From Phocoena phocoena (Eukaryota; Chordata; Mammalia; Artiodactyla; Phocoenidae), in NCBI RefSeq assembly GCF_963924675.1, contig NC_089220.1:162477270-162541269 (forward strand): DNA of 64,000 nt, written 5' to 3'. Both the position numbers and the translations under genes were made by a program. This document shows positions 62,840 through 64,000 of the stretch, in pieces; the stretch's first letter is position 1, and every line of letters starts with the position of its first letter. Below the pieces are notes generated by a model. That model did not search any database and was not told the origin of the DNA. It was given only the letters and a program-made list of their open reading frames with translations.

Positions 62840-64000
62840 TGTGGCCGGGAATTTCATGAAGTCAGAGCTCCTCTTATTCAGAGTGGAGTGAGTAGTGCAC
62901 TGGGGCAAGCCTTGGCATACCACGTAGAGGTGATATATTCTGGGGAGCCAGCAATTCAGATGGATGAAGAGGACTGCATAGGGAAGGTAGCAATCGTATA
63001 AAGACTTGAAGGATGGAGAAGCCAGGCAGAGATGAAGAAAGAGGGTTCCTGAAAATAGAATGTGGAAACTTATGGTTTTCAAATTGACTGACATAGCTAT
63101 AGAATGGGGGTGGGAGAACTAATTAGATTACACTTAGAAAAGTATACGGTAGACAGGTGGTTAAAAGTTTTGAATGCCTATTTTAAGGAGATTTCAACTT
63201 ATTTTTTAAAATTGGGCTAAGTGCTGGCTATCTTCTGTCTGTCCCCCCAAGTCCACCCCCTACACTTCTTCACCAAACAGGATGGAGAGGGTAGAAGGTG
63301 GATCTGGAGACCTGACCTCTATGCACTGCATTAACGGGCTGAATTTATATTCATCTGAATTCATATGTTTGGCCAAAGTGAAGCACCTTGAGGGAGGAAA
63401 GAGAGAGGGGGCTGGGTATTCATAACCCTGGCTCCTGTCTGCAGCATGGTTCCAGCTGACTGCTGGCAGTGACAGGTCCATGAGGAGCCCCTATGCATTC
63501 CACAGCTGTACCCTTCTCAGTCTGCCTCCTTCCAGCCTAGGGTGGTAACAGGCATGATGTCATTGGCCCAGCCTACTGCACCATTGCTACTGGTTTCTTT
63601 ATATTCCGGCCAAACCTTTGCAAACTGTCACTCGATCAAACACTCCTCAAATTTCCTGGTTTGAGTATGTCAGCTATTTCCTGCTAGGGCCTTAACTGAT
63701 GCAAGTCAGGGAAGTGTTTTAAGAATGTAAGAAGAATGACAAGATCATATCTATGGTTAAAAAAATGCAGAGCATGAGAACAGATTAGGAAAAGATTAAG
63801 AAAGCAATCTGCAGTCTAGAGGACATAAGCCTGTTTGAGAGGTTAGATGAGAGACAGAACTTGAACTTGAGCAGTGGTGACTGACCTAACATAGGACATG
63901 AGGAAAAAACAGGGGTCAAAGTTGATCTGAGGATGTTATATCTAGGCAACTGCATAGTTGGTGATGCCACTAACAGAGATCCAAAAATCCAGGAAGAAAA
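62840..64000. repeat. Ancient L2-like repeat interrupted by another old repeat
   Basis: Passages at 62980-63080 (aaagacttgaaggatggaga) and at 63715-64000 (gaatgacaagatcatatcta, gcaatctgcagtctagagga) resemble the same long family seen at 29.2-30.5 kb. Between them, 63240-63712 ends tcctggtttgagtatgtcag then ctatttcctgctagggcctt, matching the tail of the 17.5 kb repeat. The element continues past the window end. Confidence 0.4.

Overview
This is mammalian nuclear DNA, and almost certainly from a cetacean. It is AT-rich and gene-poor, with large non-coding spans. It carries at least twelve copies of one low-divergence tRNA-derived SINE that starts GGCTTCCCTGGTGGCGCAG, has RNA polymerase III A and B boxes, and ends in an A-tail. 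That is the CHR-2 type family known from whales and dolphins. Older CHR-1-like and longer relatives, L1 3' ends of the cetartiodactyl type, an artiodactyl-type ERV LTR, and relics of MIR, L2 and L1M support this. No bacterial, phage or plasmid gene organisation is present, and almost all open frames of 60-180 codons are transposon-derived or chance.

Layout: 0-4 kb holds old L1 pieces split by two CHR-2 SINEs. 4-9.4 kb is mostly unclassified, with one LTR at 7.0-7.4 kb. 9.4-12.4 kb is an old L1 with a second L1 3' end inserted, plus a perfect 90-bp tandem duplication. 12.4-20.6 kb is mostly unclassified. 20.6-28.6 kb holds an LTR-like relic followed by two head-to-tail L1M elements carrying four SINEs. 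28.6-41 kb mixes MIR, an L2-like relic, SINEs, a 98-bp tandem duplication and hairpins. 41-52 kb has more SINEs, an old L1, L2 ends and a CA / telomere-like / palindrome composite at 44 kb. 52.5-53.8 kb is an antisense L1 whose boundaries suggest a 3' transduction. 55.7-64 kb is repeat-rich, with a longer antisense L1.

The only convincing protein-coding content is a pair of small plus-strand exons at 54820-54899 and 54992-55088, separated by a 92-nt intron. Spliced, they keep one frame and encode the last two cysteines of an EGF-like module, a short linker, a transmembrane helix and a basic stop-transfer segment: the C-terminal anchor of a type I membrane protein. MALRD1 (DIET1) is the best guess from family knowledge and is unproven. 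The rest of the gene was not found. Upstream exons may lie outside the window, and the cytoplasmic tail is either a weak candidate at 62119-62245 or beyond the window end.

I found no evidence of a previously undescribed biological system. The observations most worth checking are the mini-exon pair, the putative L1 3' transduction with a SINE nested in the transduced part, two local tandem duplications and several hairpins. All repeat family names come from recognition by eye; nothing was aligned to a library.
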